Shown: positions 1 to 9,277 of the stretch, piece by piece
How the letters are laid out: each line of letters starts with the position of its first letter
How positions within the stretch are numbered: position 1 is the stretch's first letter
NCBI RefSeq assembly: GCF_014202475.1
Contig: NZ_JACHGV010000019.1
Span: 48,203-112,202, forward strand
Direction of reading: 5' to 3'
DNA length: 64,000 bases
Source of the DNA: Streptomyces paradoxus
GTDB taxonomy: Bacteria > Actinomycetota > Actinomycetes > Streptomycetales > Streptomycetaceae
The notes under the pieces: generated by a model
Seen by the model: the letters and a program-made list of their open reading frames with translations, nothing else
What the model was told of the DNA's origin: nothing
The model's database searches: none
Translations under genes and position numbers: made by a program

Positions 1-351
1 CGCAGCGCGTACGCCCAGCTGCGGCACCATCCGCTGCTGCTGGCCGGGACGGTCGCCGGGCTGGCGCTGGTGTATCTGGTCCCGCCCATGGCGGCCCTGG
101 CCGGTCTCGCCGCCGGCCGCACCCCGGCGGCGGTCCTCGGCGGTCTGGCGTGGCTCGTCATGGCGGGGACGTACGTCCCGATGCTCCGCTACTACCGGCA
201 GCCGCTGTGGCTCGCTCCCCTGCTGCCGTTCACCGCGTTCCTCTATCTCCTCATGACCGTCGACTCCGCGGTGCAGCACTACCGGGGACGGGGTGCGGCC
301 TGGAAGGGCCGCACCTACGCGCGCCCGGACGCTCTGCCCGACGAGGGCTGA
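1..351 (+). CDS. C-terminal part of a membrane glycosyltransferase, HpnB-like
   Basis: The reading frame is open from the first base, so the 5' part lies outside the window. The visible 116 residues hold two or three hydrophobic segments rich in Leu, Ala and Val, then a soluble tail with the motif RGAAWKGRTYARP. That ending, after hydrophobic helices, is what I know from family-2 glycosyltransferases of the hopanoid-associated HpnB type, where the KGR-Y motif follows the catalytic domain and membrane anchor. The catalytic domain cannot be seen, so substrate and pathway are inference. The gene runs toward the TerA-like gene, with only 16 bp between the two stop codons. Confidence 0.6.
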   Translation, partial: RSAYAQLRHHPLLLAGTVAGLALVYLVPPMAALAGLAAGRTPAAVLGGLAWLVMAGTYVPMLRYYRQPLWLAPLLPFTAFLYLLMTVDSAVQHYRGRGAAWKGRTYARPDALPDEG

Positions 352-367
352 CGGCCACGGGGAGGAG

Positions 368-1654
368 TCACTTGCGGCCGGGGGTCCAGTTCATGCCCCA
401 CCCGTAGGCGTGGTCGACGGTCCTTTGCGGGCTCACCCCGCGATCGGGCACCAGGTAGCGCGCCTCCCGCTGGACGATCAGGTCGCCCCCGGTGTTGGTG
501 ATCAGGGCGAGCGCGCACACGAGCGAGGGGACGGTGCACTCGTCGAGGGAGAACTCGATCGGCGCCCCGTACTGCGGCTGGAGCGTGACCGACGCGTGCA
601 GATCGGCGAAGGAGCGGGCGCCTTCGTAGATGGTGACGAAGACGAGGATGCGCCGGAAGGCGTTCTTGTGGTCGAGGTTGACGGTGAGGTTCTCCCCCGT
701 CGACACGGCGCCGGTGCGGTCGTCGCCGTCGAGGTGGATGTACGGCGGCTGGTGCAGCGCCCCGAAGCTGTTGCCGAGCGCCTGTACGACGCCCTTGCTG
801 CCGTCGCTGAGTTCGTACAGGGCGCACAGGTCGAGGTCGAGGTCGGAGTGCATCGCCGTCGGGCGCCCGAACTTGCTGCTCCACCCCGAGAACTGCTTGC
901 GCACCTCCCAGTTGAGGTTGACGTGCAGCGCGCCGGAGGTGCCGCCCTGCTTGGTGAGCGAGACGGAGGGGGCCGCCTTGGTGAGCGTCACCTTGGTGAG
1001 ACGGACGGGCTCGGGCGGCGCGGCGGGCGGGGGCGGAGCGGCGGGCTGCGGCATCGGCGGGGGTGTGGAGGCGGGCGGTGTGGCCGCGGGGGGTGCCGGA
1101 GCGACGGCCGGGACCGGGGCCGCCTGCTGCGGCTCGTCCACGGTGATGCCGTAGTCCGTGGCCAGCCCTTCGAGGCCGCTGCTGTAGCCCTGACCGACTG
1201 CGCGGAACTTCCAGGCACCCTGGCGGCGGTAGAACTCGCCCAGCACGAAAGCGGTTTCGGTGGTGGCGCCCGGGTTGTCGAAGCGGGCCACCGGGGTGCC
1301 CTGGGCCGCATCCCGGACCTCGATGTACAGGTCGGGAACGTGTCCGAAGGTGCCGCCGTCGGCGCTGGCGGCGAGGACGACGGTCTCGATCGCGGGCTCC
1401 ACGCGCGCCAGGTCGACGAGGAGCGTGTCGGTCACCCGGCCGTCGGTGGCGCGTTTGCCCTCGTGGCGGATCGCGCCGGAGGAGTGCGCGGGCTGGTTGT
1501 AGAAGACGAAGTCCGCGTCCGAGCGGACCTTTCCGCTCACCAGCAGCAAAGCGGAGGCGTCGGCGTCGGGCACACCCGCTCCGGCCCGCCACCCCAATTC
1601 CACCCGCAAGGCCGCGGTGGGCACTGGAGTATTTGAACCTTTCAGCATTTGCAT
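368..1654 (-). CDS. TerA-like protein with two TerD-type domains
   Basis: 428 residues. Residues 1-175 form a TerD domain (LKGSNTPVP start, DADASALLL, FVFYNQP, WKFRAVGQGYSSGLEGLA near its end). A linker of about 50 residues made almost only of Pro and Ala follows, then a second TerD/TerA-type domain opening with VRLTKVTLTK. This two-domain plan is that of TerA-family proteins, cytosolic calcium-binding members of the tellurite/stress (ter) group whose biochemistry is poorly defined. ATGs exist at 1666, 1654 and 1648; I chose 1654 because a GGGGGCGG run sits just upstream and family members begin close to the LKGSN motif. A separate TerD gene lies at 61.9 kb, so this is not a compact ter operon. 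Confidence 0.85.
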   Translation of the reverse strand: MQMLKGSNTPVPTAALRVELGWRAGAGVPDADASALLLVSGKVRSDADFVFYNQPAHSSGAIRHEGKRATDGRVTDTLLVDLARVEPAIETVVLAASADGGTFGHVPDLYIEVRDAAQGTPVARFDNPGATTETAFVLGEFYRRQGAWKFRAVGQGYSSGLEGLATDYGITVDEPQQAAPVPAVAPAPPAATPPASTPPPMPQPAAPPPPAAPPEPVRLTKVTLTKAAPSVSLTKQGGTSGALHVNLNWEVRKQFSGWSSKFGRPTAMHSDLDLDLCALYELSDGSKGVVQALGNSFGALHQPPYIHLDGDDRTGAVSTGENLTVNLDHKNAFRRILVFVTIYEGARSFADLHASVTLQPQYGAPIEFSLDECTVPSLVCALALITNTGGDLIVQREARYLVPDRGVSPQRTVDHAYGWGMNWTPGRK

Positions 1655-1946
1655 GGCCGCCCCCATTGCGTGTCACCGCGCCGGGCCCGTCCCGGCGGTC
1701 CGTCGAGTTCCGTGCGCACAACCTAATTCCCCGCCGCTGCGAAGTCCCCCGCGCGGCCGGGCGGAAGACCGGCGGCCAACCCCTGGTAACCCGCCCGGAA
1801 CTCGGCCTTTACAGGATCAGACCCCCGTTCGGCGCCCCATTTTGCCGAGTTCGCTCGCATTGGGGATCCCGGGTCCCGGCGGACACGGAAAACAACCCTC
1901 TTATCGGTCTCCCCAACCAGCACATCGTGGGCTTAACTTATGTGCC

Positions 1947-2375
1947 ATGACCTCCCCCCGCTCCACCTATGGCGGCGGCTACTACTCCGCCTCCTTCCCG
2001 GACACCCCGATCTACGACAGGCTCGTCGCCGAGCGGGGCACCCCGCAGATCGCCCCGATCCGGGTCCCCGCTCAGTACGACATGCCGGGCAGCAACCTGC
2101 CCGCCCTCCCATCGGCACTGCCCGCCCTGCCGGCAGCTCCCTCCCAGCCCGCCTACGGCTATCCGCAGGCGCAACAGCCCTCACCGCTGCAGCAGGCGCC
2201 CGCGGCGTACATCCCGCAACAGGCCACCGCTCCGCGCGGCTACCCCGGCCCCCAGCCGCAGCAGCCGCGTCCGGCGGCCCCCGCGGGCTACGAGGCAATG
2301 CGCCCCGCGGCTCCCCGGCCGGCTCCGGCTCCCTATCACGACCCGTACAACAACCAGCAGTACCGCGGGTACTGA
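1947..2375 (+). CDS. Small Pro/Gln/Tyr-rich protein, probably DUF6643 type
   Basis: 142 residues. The N-terminal 40 residues are ordered and look conserved (TSPRSTYGGGYYSASFPDTP, then LVAERGTPQIAPIRVP). The rest is low-complexity Pro, Ala, Gln and Tyr, ending YNNQQYRGY. No signal peptide or membrane segment is seen. I associate this N-terminus with an actinobacterial family of unknown function named DUF6643; that name is from memory and not checked. The long frame is open upstream, but the ATG at 1947 starts the conserved block. The gene is divergent from the TerA-like gene across about 290 bp that must hold both promoters. No function can be assigned; the composition suggests a disordered protein. 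Confidence 0.7.
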   Translation: MTSPRSTYGGGYYSASFPDTPIYDRLVAERGTPQIAPIRVPAQYDMPGSNLPALPSALPALPAAPSQPAYGYPQAQQPSPLQQAPAAYIPQQATAPRGYPGPQPQQPRPAAPAGYEAMRPAAPRPAPAPYHDPYNNQQYRGY

Positions 2376-2419
2376 GCCGGCCTCCGGGGGCTGTCGGTGC
2401 CGGCTGGCACGATGGCCCC

Positions 2420-3247
2420 ATGGGGAACGCTCACCTGCACTCGATCCACATCCATCCGGTCAAGGCGGTCCGGGGCCTGGCGCCCCGGGAGGCCGTCGTG
2501 GAGCCCTGGGGGCTGGCCGGAGACCGGCGCTGGGTGCTGATCGACGGCGGGGGAAAGGTCGTCACCCAACGCCGGCATCCGCACCTCGCGCTCGTCGCCG
2601 CCGAGCTTCGGCCCGGGGGCGGCGTCCGTCTGTCCGCGCCCGGCATGCCGCCGTTGGCGGTGCCCGTTCCCCGGCCCGTCGCGACCGTGCCGGTGGAGAT
2701 CTTCCGCGACAAGGTCGAGGCGATCCCGGCCGAGGACGAGGCCGCGCACGCCTGGGTCAGCTCCTGCCTCGGCTTCGACGCGCGCCTGGTGTACATGGAC
2801 GACCCGGCCACCCGCCGGCCCGTCGCCCCGGAGTACGCGCGGCCCGGTGAGACCGTCTCCTTCGCCGACGGCTTTCCGCTGCTGCTCACCACGACGGCCT
2901 CGCTCGACGCCCTCAACTCCCTGATCGCGCAGGGCGAGCACGCCGGCGAGGGCCCACTGCCCATGAACCGCTTCCGGCCGAACGTGGTCGTGGCGGGCAC
3001 CTCCGCGTGGGCCGAGGACGACTGGTCGCGCATCGCCGTCGGGGAGGTGCACTTCCGCGTGGCCAAGCCCTGCGGCCGGTGCGTGGTGACCACCACCGAC
3101 CAGGGGACCGGCGAGCGTGGCCACGAGCCCCTGTTCAGCCTGGGGCGGCACCGCCGCCTCGGCGGCAAGCTCGTCTTCGGCCAGAACCTGGTGCCGCTGT
3201 CCTGCGGCACGATCCAGGTCGGGGACCCGGTCCGGATCCTCGAATAG
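2420..3247 (+). CDS. MOSC domain-containing protein (MOSC N-terminal beta barrel plus MOSC domain)
   Basis: 275 residues. The N-terminal half has the MOSC_N pattern (HSIHIHPVKAVRGL, GLAGDRRWVLID, QRRHPHLALV). The C-terminal half is the MOSC domain, with FRPNVVV, then KPCGRCVVTTTDQGTGERG carrying the conserved cysteine, and the basic PL segment near the end. Known relatives (MARC/YcbX types) bind molybdenum cofactor and reduce N-hydroxylated compounds or act in sulfur transfer; which applies here is inference. It probably forms its own short transcript: 44 bp follow the previous stop codon and another 160 bp separate it from the next gene. Confidence 0.88.
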   Translation: MGNAHLHSIHIHPVKAVRGLAPREAVVEPWGLAGDRRWVLIDGGGKVVTQRRHPHLALVAAELRPGGGVRLSAPGMPPLAVPVPRPVATVPVEIFRDKVEAIPAEDEAAHAWVSSCLGFDARLVYMDDPATRRPVAPEYARPGETVSFADGFPLLLTTTASLDALNSLIAQGEHAGEGPLPMNRFRPNVVVAGTSAWAEDDWSRIAVGEVHFRVAKPCGRCVVTTTDQGTGERGHEPLFSLGRHRRLGGKLVFGQNLVPLSCGTIQVGDPVRILE

Positions 3248-3410
3248 CTCTTCGGGCGGAGCGGGAACCGCGCCGCGGGCCCGGGCGTTGGCCTGTATGA
3301 GAAATTCATGAGAGATCCCGAAGAGAAGTGATGTCGCTCTCTCTTCGACGGGTCCATGGGTGGACGGCTCCACCGGGGGAGTATCACGGAGCGGGAAGGG
3401 GGTGCAGGCG

Positions 3411-4016
3411 GTGCGAGCGATCAGCGGACTCTGGCGCTGGCGGCGCAATCCGCTGTGCCGCGCGACCGACCTGACCGAGGCCTGGGTGGCGCTCGCCGCC
3501 CTGCTGCTGATCCTGCTGGCCGCCCCGGTGGCCGGCTCACTCGTCGGGGGTGCGGCCGAGGACGCCCTGCAGCGCTCCGTCCGGGCGCAGCACGAGGCGC
3601 GGCATCTGGTGACGGCCACCGTGGTCCGCAAGCTGGACCGCTCCCCGCTGGACGCCGACCCGGAGACGTCGTCGGGCAGGGATCTGCGCACCCGCGTCCT
3701 CGCCGACTGGACCGCACCGGACGGCACCCCGCACCAGGGCCCCGTCCTGGCAGGCCTCAAGGACCCGCAGCAGGGCGATGAGTTCCGGATATGGACCGAC
3801 CGGCACGGCCGGATGGTGGCCCGCCCGCTCGACTCCGCGACGGCCTCGACGCACGCGGTCCTCGCCGGCTTCGGCGCCGCCCTGGCGACGGGCGGTCTCG
3901 TCGAGGCCGGCAGACGGCTGATCGTCTGGCGCATGGTCCGCCGCCGGTACGCCCGTTGGGACCAGGCATGGGACAAGGCGGGCCCGGACTGGGGCAGGAC
4001 GGGCGCCGGCAGCTGA
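3411..4016 (+). CDS. Rv1733c-family membrane protein
   Basis: 201 residues. A basic N-terminus (RRNPLCRATDLTEAW) is followed by a strong transmembrane helix around residues 23-45, an extracytoplasmic domain with PDGTPHQGPV and RIWTDRHGRMV, a second hydrophobic helix near residues 150-170, and the C-terminal signature RRRYARWDQAWDKAGPDWGR. That order is that of Rv1733c-family actinobacterial membrane proteins, whose mycobacterial member belongs to the dormancy regulon; the role in streptomycetes is unknown. Two in-frame GTGs are possible; I prefer 3411 because GGAAGGGG at 3394-3401 then has normal spacing, while 3402 would have none. Confidence 0.75.
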   Translation: MRAISGLWRWRRNPLCRATDLTEAWVALAALLLILLAAPVAGSLVGGAAEDALQRSVRAQHEARHLVTATVVRKLDRSPLDADPETSSGRDLRTRVLADWTAPDGTPHQGPVLAGLKDPQQGDEFRIWTDRHGRMVARPLDSATASTHAVLAGFGAALATGGLVEAGRRLIVWRMVRRRYARWDQAWDKAGPDWGRTGAGS

Positions 4017-4170
4017 CGGCCTTCCGGCTCTGGTCAACCCACCACCCGCGCGCACGCTACGGTGGTCCGGCCGAACCGTTCGGCACAACCCGCGCGCGAG
4101 TGAGCCCCAGGGACGCGCCCCGAGGGCGGACGAGCCATCAGTACGACCGAGGTGGGGGCACGGCTACACC

Positions 4171-6606
4171 ATGGCACAGGGCACGGTCCAGGTGACGCAC
4201 ACCGGCACGTCGCGGTGGCGGCGCCGCACGGGTGAGTACGCATCGCTCGCCGCCGCCCTGGAGGCCGCGGCCGACGGGGACGTCCTCACCGTCGCGCCCG
4301 GCACCTACCGGGAGAACCTCGTCCTGCAGCGCGCGGTGACCCTGCGCGGCCCCGAGGGCTCCCCCGGCTCCGTGCGGATCGCGCCCGTGGACGGCGTGCC
4401 GCTGACCGTGCGCGCCTCGGCGGTGGTGCAGGACCTCCATGTGGAGGGCCAGGACGCCGCCGCCCCTGCCGTGCTGGTGGAGGAGGGCACCCCGGAGCTG
4501 CGGGACGTGCGGGTCGTGACGCGGTCGGCGGCCGGGATCGAGGTGCGCGGCAGCGCCCGGCCCACGGTCCGCCGCTGTGCGGTCGACAACCCGGCGGGCA
4601 TCGGCATCGCCGTACTCGACGGCGCGGGCGGGGTGTTCGAGGAGTGCGAGGTCGTCGCGGCCGGCCAGGCGGGCGTGGCGGTGCGCGGCGGCGCCCACCC
4701 CCGCCTGGAGCGCTGCCGGGTCCACCACACCTCGGGCTCGGGCCTGTCGGCGACCGGGGAGAACTCGGCGCTGGAGGCGGTGGGCTGCGAGATCTACGAA
4801 GTGCGGGGCAGCGGTGTGCAGATCACCGGCCGGGCCACTGCGCACCTCACCGACTGCGATGTGCACCGCACGACGGCCGACGGGGTCACGCTCGACACGG
4901 ACGCGGTGCTGACGCTCGCCGACTGCCGCATCCACGACATCCCGGAGAACGCGGTCGACCTGCGCTCCCGTTCCGTTCTCACGCTGACGCGCACCACGGT
5001 GCGGCAGTTCGGGCGCAACGGCCTGTCGGTGTGGGACCCGGGCACGCGGGTGGACGCCAACCAGTGCGAGATCTTCGACAGCACCGGCGACTACCCCGCG
5101 GTGTGGGTCAGCGACGGCGCCACCGCCGTCCTGGACTCCTGCCGGGTGCATGACGTGCCGGACGCGCTGTTCGTCCTCGACCGCGGCTCGCGCGCCGACG
5201 TCGTCGACAGCGACCTGTCGCAGGTGCGCAACACGGCGGTGTCGGTGAGCGACGGCGCGACCGCGCAGCTCGACGACTGCCGGATCCGGGACGCGGCGAC
5301 GGGCGCCTGGTTCCGCGACCACGGCAGCGGCGGCACGCTCAGCAACTGCACGGTGGACGGCACGCAGACCGGCGTGATCGTCACCAAGGGCGCCGACCCG
5401 ACCGTGGAGCGCTGCACGATCGACTCGCCTGCGGAGGCGGGCGTCTACGTCTCGGCCGGTGGCCGCGGCAGCTTCCAGAACTGCCGGGTGACGGGCAGTG
5501 GCGGCTACGGCTTCCATGTGATCGACGGCAGCCGTACGACGCTGCGGAAGTGCCGCACGGAGCGGTGCGCGCGCGGGGGCTACGAGTTCGCGGACAGCGG
5601 CGCGGACGCCGCGTCCGGGGCGGGCCCGCTCGTCGAGGACTGCACGAGCGACGAGAGCGCCGGGCTGCGTGCGCCCACGGCGCCGGCGACGGCCGTGCAG
5701 ACGGTGAGCCACTCCCCCGGTCTGCTGGGCGCCCTCCCGGGACAGCGCACCGAACCGGAGCCCCCGGCGCCGGTCGCCGAGCCCGAGCAGCCGGCCCGCA
5801 CCTCCAAGGACGTCCTCGGTGAACTCGACGCGCTGGTGGGCCTGGAGAGCGTCAAGCGCGAGGTGCGCGCCCTCACCGACATGATCGAGGTCGGCCGGCG
5901 CCGGCAGCAGGCCGGTCTGAAGGCGGCCTCCGTCAAGCGGCACCTGGTCTTCACCGGCTCTCCCGGCACCGGCAAGACGACGGTCGCGCGGCTCTACGGC
6001 GAGATCCTCGCCTCCCTCGGCGTGCTGGAGAAGGGCCACCTGGTCGAGGTGTCCCGGGTCGACCTGGTCGGCGAGCACATCGGCTCGACGGCGATCCGCA
6101 CACAGGAGGCCTTCGAGAAGGCGCGCGGTGGCGTGCTGTTCATCGACGAGGCGTACGCGCTGTCCCCGGAGGACGCGGGCCGCGACTTCGGCAAGGAGGC
6201 CATCGACACGCTGGTGAAGCTGATGGAGGACCACCGGGACGCGGTCGTGGTGATCGTCGCGGGCTACACGGCCGAGATGGAACGCTTCCTGTCGGTCAAC
6301 CCGGGCGTGGCGTCCCGCTTCTCCCGGACCATCACCTTCAGCGACTACGGCCCCGAGGACCTGCTGCGGATCGTGGAGCAGCAGGCCGAGGAGCACGAGT
6401 ACCGGCTGGCGCCGGGCGCGTCGGAGGCCCTGCGGAAGTACTTCACGGTGCTGCCGAAGGGCCCGGCGTTCGGCAACGGCCGTACCGCACGGCAGACGTT
6501 CGAGGCCATGGTCGAACGGCACGCCAGCCGGGTCGCCCAGCTTCCGGAGCCGAGCACGGACGACCTGACCCTCCTCTACGCCGAGGATCTGCCCGAGTTG
6601 CTCTGA
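4171..6606 (+). CDS. Right-handed beta-helix repeat / AAA+ ATPase (CbbX/SpoVK-type) fusion
   Basis: 811 residues in two parts. Residues 1-500 are short beta-helix repeats (recurring patterns such as PTVRRCAV, LTDCDVHRT, LDDCRIRDA spaced about 23 residues), as in carbohydrate-binding or pectate-lyase-like solenoids. After an acidic Pro-rich linker comes a CbbX/SpoVK-type AAA+ domain: Walker A GSPGTGKT at 596-603, Walker B LFIDEA with D659/E660, and a sensor region ending in PSTDDLTLLYAEDLPELL. No signal peptide or membrane helix is visible, so it should be cytosolic. The AAA+ class includes EccA of type VII secretion and rubisco activase-like CbbX; no secretion genes are nearby. The fusion suggests a repeat platform that selects a partner for ATP-driven remodelling. 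Confidence 0.85.
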   Translation: MAQGTVQVTHTGTSRWRRRTGEYASLAAALEAAADGDVLTVAPGTYRENLVLQRAVTLRGPEGSPGSVRIAPVDGVPLTVRASAVVQDLHVEGQDAAAPAVLVEEGTPELRDVRVVTRSAAGIEVRGSARPTVRRCAVDNPAGIGIAVLDGAGGVFEECEVVAAGQAGVAVRGGAHPRLERCRVHHTSGSGLSATGENSALEAVGCEIYEVRGSGVQITGRATAHLTDCDVHRTTADGVTLDTDAVLTLADCRIHDIPENAVDLRSRSVLTLTRTTVRQFGRNGLSVWDPGTRVDANQCEIFDSTGDYPAVWVSDGATAVLDSCRVHDVPDALFVLDRGSRADVVDSDLSQVRNTAVSVSDGATAQLDDCRIRDAATGAWFRDHGSGGTLSNCTVDGTQTGVIVTKGADPTVERCTIDSPAEAGVYVSAGGRGSFQNCRVTGSGGYGFHVIDGSRTTLRKCRTERCARGGYEFADSGADAASGAGPLVEDCTSDESAGLRAPTAPATAVQTVSHSPGLLGALPGQRTEPEPPAPVAEPEQPARTSKDVLGELDALVGLESVKREVRALTDMIEVGRRRQQAGLKAASVKRHLVFTGSPGTGKTTVARLYGEILASLGVLEKGHLVEVSRVDLVGEHIGSTAIRTQEAFEKARGGVLFIDEAYALSPEDAGRDFGKEAIDTLVKLMEDHRDAVVVIVAGYTAEMERFLSVNPGVASRFSRTITFSDYGPEDLLRIVEQQAEEHEYRLAPGASEALRKYFTVLPKGPAFGNGRTARQTFEAMVERHASRVAQLPEPSTDDLTLLYAEDLPELL

Positions 6607-6632
6607 GGTCCTCTGGCTGCTCTGAGGGCCCC

Positions 6633-8987
6633 TCACGCGGCGGGCGGCTCGGGCTGGTGGCGTGGCGAAGGCACCTCCCCGGCGGCCGGGTCCTCCGGCC
6701 GCAGCCGCGCCAGCAGCTTGCGGCGTTCCTCGGCGAAGACCGGATCGGCCTGGTAGTCGGAGTGGCCGAGTATCGGCGCGGGCAGCGGCAGGAGATCGGT
6801 GCGGCCGTAGGCGAGGGGGTCCATCAGGGGGGCGTGGTCGACCTGGGCGCCGGGCAGGCGCATCGGGCCGCCGATGGGGTCGGTGAGCCGGTAGAGGTTG
6901 CGCCAGCAGTCGACGTCCCGGTGCAGGGAGGTGAGCGCCGCGGGGCCGAAGTGCGCCGGGAACCAGCGGCCGTAGAGGCGCTCCAGCGGGGAGCCGTAGG
7001 TCAGCAGCGCGACGCGTTTGCGGGCGGACGGGGCGAGTTGCCAGGCCGCGGCGGCGGCGAGGACGCTGCCCTGCGAGTGCCCGGAGATGACCAGCCGTCC
7101 GCCGGTGGCGCGGGTCCAGGTGGCCATCCGCCAGGTCAGGTCGGGCACCGCGCGCTCGGCGTAGCAGGGCGGGGCAAAGGGGTGGGAGGCGCGTGGCCAG
7201 AAGGTGCCGACGTCCCACAGGATGCCGATGGTGCGGCGGGCCGCGGCGTCCTTGTACGCGCGCCGGCCCCAGGTGACGAAGAGGATGAAGCCGAGGCCGA
7301 TCAGCCAGGAGCCGAGGGCCTGGGAGGTCTCGGCGGCGCCGTGGACGACGGGGTAGGCGCCCTGCGCGGCCTCGCCGGGGGTCTCGTCGGTAGCGAGGGC
7401 GCCCACGAGGGCTCCGGCGCCGAGCAGCAGGGTGATGCCGGAGGTGACGGCGACGATGCGGGGTCCCCGGTCGGTGAGCGAGGACATCGCTCGGGTGTAG
7501 GCGATACGGCGGGTGCGGGCGGGGTCCTGGGCCTCGTCGGGGTAGTCGAGTGCCACGGCGGCGCGCTCGGCGCGGGCGAGCTGCCAGGCGCGATGGGCCA
7601 GCCAGCCGAGGAGCCCCAGCAGCACGACGAGCAGCGGGGGGATCACGGACGCCTGCCAGGTCAGCAGCACCGGCGGGCCCTCGATCGACGCTCCGGTGCC
7701 GTCCAGCCAGTCGGACACGCGCTGCGACACGCCGCCGGACATCACCCCGCCCAGCGCGCAGGCCAGCATCGCGACGGCCGGTCCGCCCAGGCCCCGCAGC
7801 ACCGCCCGCCGGTCGGGGTCGGTGCGGTGCAGGACGTGGGCGACGACGCCGAGGACGATCACGAGCAGGCCCTGGACCAGGGCGATCCCGCCGAAGGTCG
7901 CATCCCCCGGCAGCCGGCCTTCCGACGTCCACCCCGGGCGCTCCCAGCCGGCGTACAACAGGGAGAGGGTGAGCAGGACGAGCGCGACGAGCGGCAGGCG
8001 TCGTACGAAACGCTCGTCGAGTGTGCGGTCCAGCCGTCTCTCGCTGCGGCCGCGGCGGCACACCACCCACACCACGGCGGCCGCGCAGGCCGCGAGGGCC
8101 GCCTCCAGGATCAGGCCCAGGGCATCCAGTACGGCGGGGCCGCCGGGGCGCCGGTCGTGGCGGGCGGCGGCGCTCGCGACCGCGGCGGCGACCGTGATCA
8201 GGCCGGCGGCCGTGTGCGCGGCGCGCAGCCGGGCCACCAGCCGGCGCCCGTACCAGAAGCCGGGCCGGCCGAGCGCGGTCGGGCCGCCCTCACCTTCGGG
8301 CTCGGGGGCGCGTTCGATGGGCTGCTGCGACTCGTAGTCGCTCCAGGTACGCCGGGACAGGTACCAGAGCAGGACGGTCAGGGCGGTGGGCACGACGGCG
8401 GCGAGGGCGAGCCTGCGGCCGGGTGCGCTCCACCAGCCGCCGTCCGAGACGCTGGGTGAGAGGAAGCCCAGCCAGGAGTGGCGGTCGGCGCAGGCTGTGG
8501 TGCCCGCGCACTGCCAGGCCGCCAGGTCGAGGGCGACCTCGCAGGCGGCGGCGACGAGCAGCACCGTCAGGGTGAGCGCCGCGAGCCGTACCAAGAGGCC
8601 GTAGAGGCGTACGGTGCGGCGGCGGCCGTGGGCGGAGGGGCGCATCCAGTGGGCGAGGTTGACGACCATGAACGGCAGCAGCAACAGCCACAGGGCGCGG
8701 GTGCCGTTGCCGGAGGTGAGGTTGCACCAGACGTAGGCCTCCGGCACCGGCCCTTCACGGCGGCGGTCGTCCGGGTGGTGCTCGGCGTCGACGTCGTCGG
8801 CGCGCCGGAAGACGGCCGCCGTGTCGTCGCCGGTGATCCGCACCGTCCGCGGATCGTTGAGCATCTCCTGCGGCGTGGTGCCGCCCACGCCGTGGACCAG
8901 GAGTTCCAGGGCGGTCCCGGGCTCGCCGGGCCGCGTGGCGGGACCGTCGGGCCCGCCGGTCGACGCATGTTCCTGCGCACGTTCCAC
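6633..8987 (-). CDS. Large integral membrane protein with alpha/beta-hydrolase motifs
   Basis: 784 residues. The N-terminal soluble part has LELLVHGVGGTTPQEML, which resembles the first strand and oxyanion HG of alpha/beta hydrolases. About eight or more hydrophobic helices follow. The C-terminal domain contains GHSQGS with Ser638 in a GxSxG nucleophile elbow. This looks like a hydrolase fold split by a membrane domain; the substrate is unknown and catalysis is inference. The frame is open up to 9131, but I chose GTG at 8987 because the minus strand has GGGGGAAG about 10 bases upstream. The gene converges on the beta-helix/AAA+ gene with 26 bp between stop codons. Confidence 0.7.
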   Translation of the reverse strand: MERAQEHASTGGPDGPATRPGEPGTALELLVHGVGGTTPQEMLNDPRTVRITGDDTAAVFRRADDVDAEHHPDDRRREGPVPEAYVWCNLTSGNGTRALWLLLLPFMVVNLAHWMRPSAHGRRRTVRLYGLLVRLAALTLTVLLVAAACEVALDLAAWQCAGTTACADRHSWLGFLSPSVSDGGWWSAPGRRLALAAVVPTALTVLLWYLSRRTWSDYESQQPIERAPEPEGEGGPTALGRPGFWYGRRLVARLRAAHTAAGLITVAAAVASAAARHDRRPGGPAVLDALGLILEAALAACAAAVVWVVCRRGRSERRLDRTLDERFVRRLPLVALVLLTLSLLYAGWERPGWTSEGRLPGDATFGGIALVQGLLVIVLGVVAHVLHRTDPDRRAVLRGLGGPAVAMLACALGGVMSGGVSQRVSDWLDGTGASIEGPPVLLTWQASVIPPLLVVLLGLLGWLAHRAWQLARAERAAVALDYPDEAQDPARTRRIAYTRAMSSLTDRGPRIVAVTSGITLLLGAGALVGALATDETPGEAAQGAYPVVHGAAETSQALGSWLIGLGFILFVTWGRRAYKDAAARRTIGILWDVGTFWPRASHPFAPPCYAERAVPDLTWRMATWTRATGGRLVISGHSQGSVLAAAAAWQLAPSARKRVALLTYGSPLERLYGRWFPAHFGPAALTSLHRDVDCWRNLYRLTDPIGGPMRLPGAQVDHAPLMDPLAYGRTDLLPLPAPILGHSDYQADPVFAEERRKLLARLRPEDPAAGEVPSPRHQPEPPAA

Positions 8988-9277
8988 TGATTCGCACTTC
9001 CCCCGTGACACGCCGTCGGCTCTGTCTGTGCGGGCACAAGGATCTCCACTTCCGCGGCGCCGCACACCTCCTGTCACGGAATCTCCCCGATCCGTGATGA
9101 ACCGTTGTGACGGCTGAGCCACCGGTGGCATATGCGCGACGAGTGGGCGTGGTGGCGCTCTCCGCTCCGCGACATGCGAGGATGGGGCGTCCTCGCACCG
9201 AGGGCCGGAAGAATGTCCTGGTCGGGTCCGGTGTGGGGGGTGTCGGACGGCATTGAGGCGAAAGGACCGGAGCGTAC

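Noticed and set aside
4138..8070. Open minus-strand frame of 1310 codons
   Set aside because: It mirrors the beta-helix/AAA+ gene; the translation is Arg/Pro/Gly-rich with no motifs, as is usual antisense to high-G+C genes.
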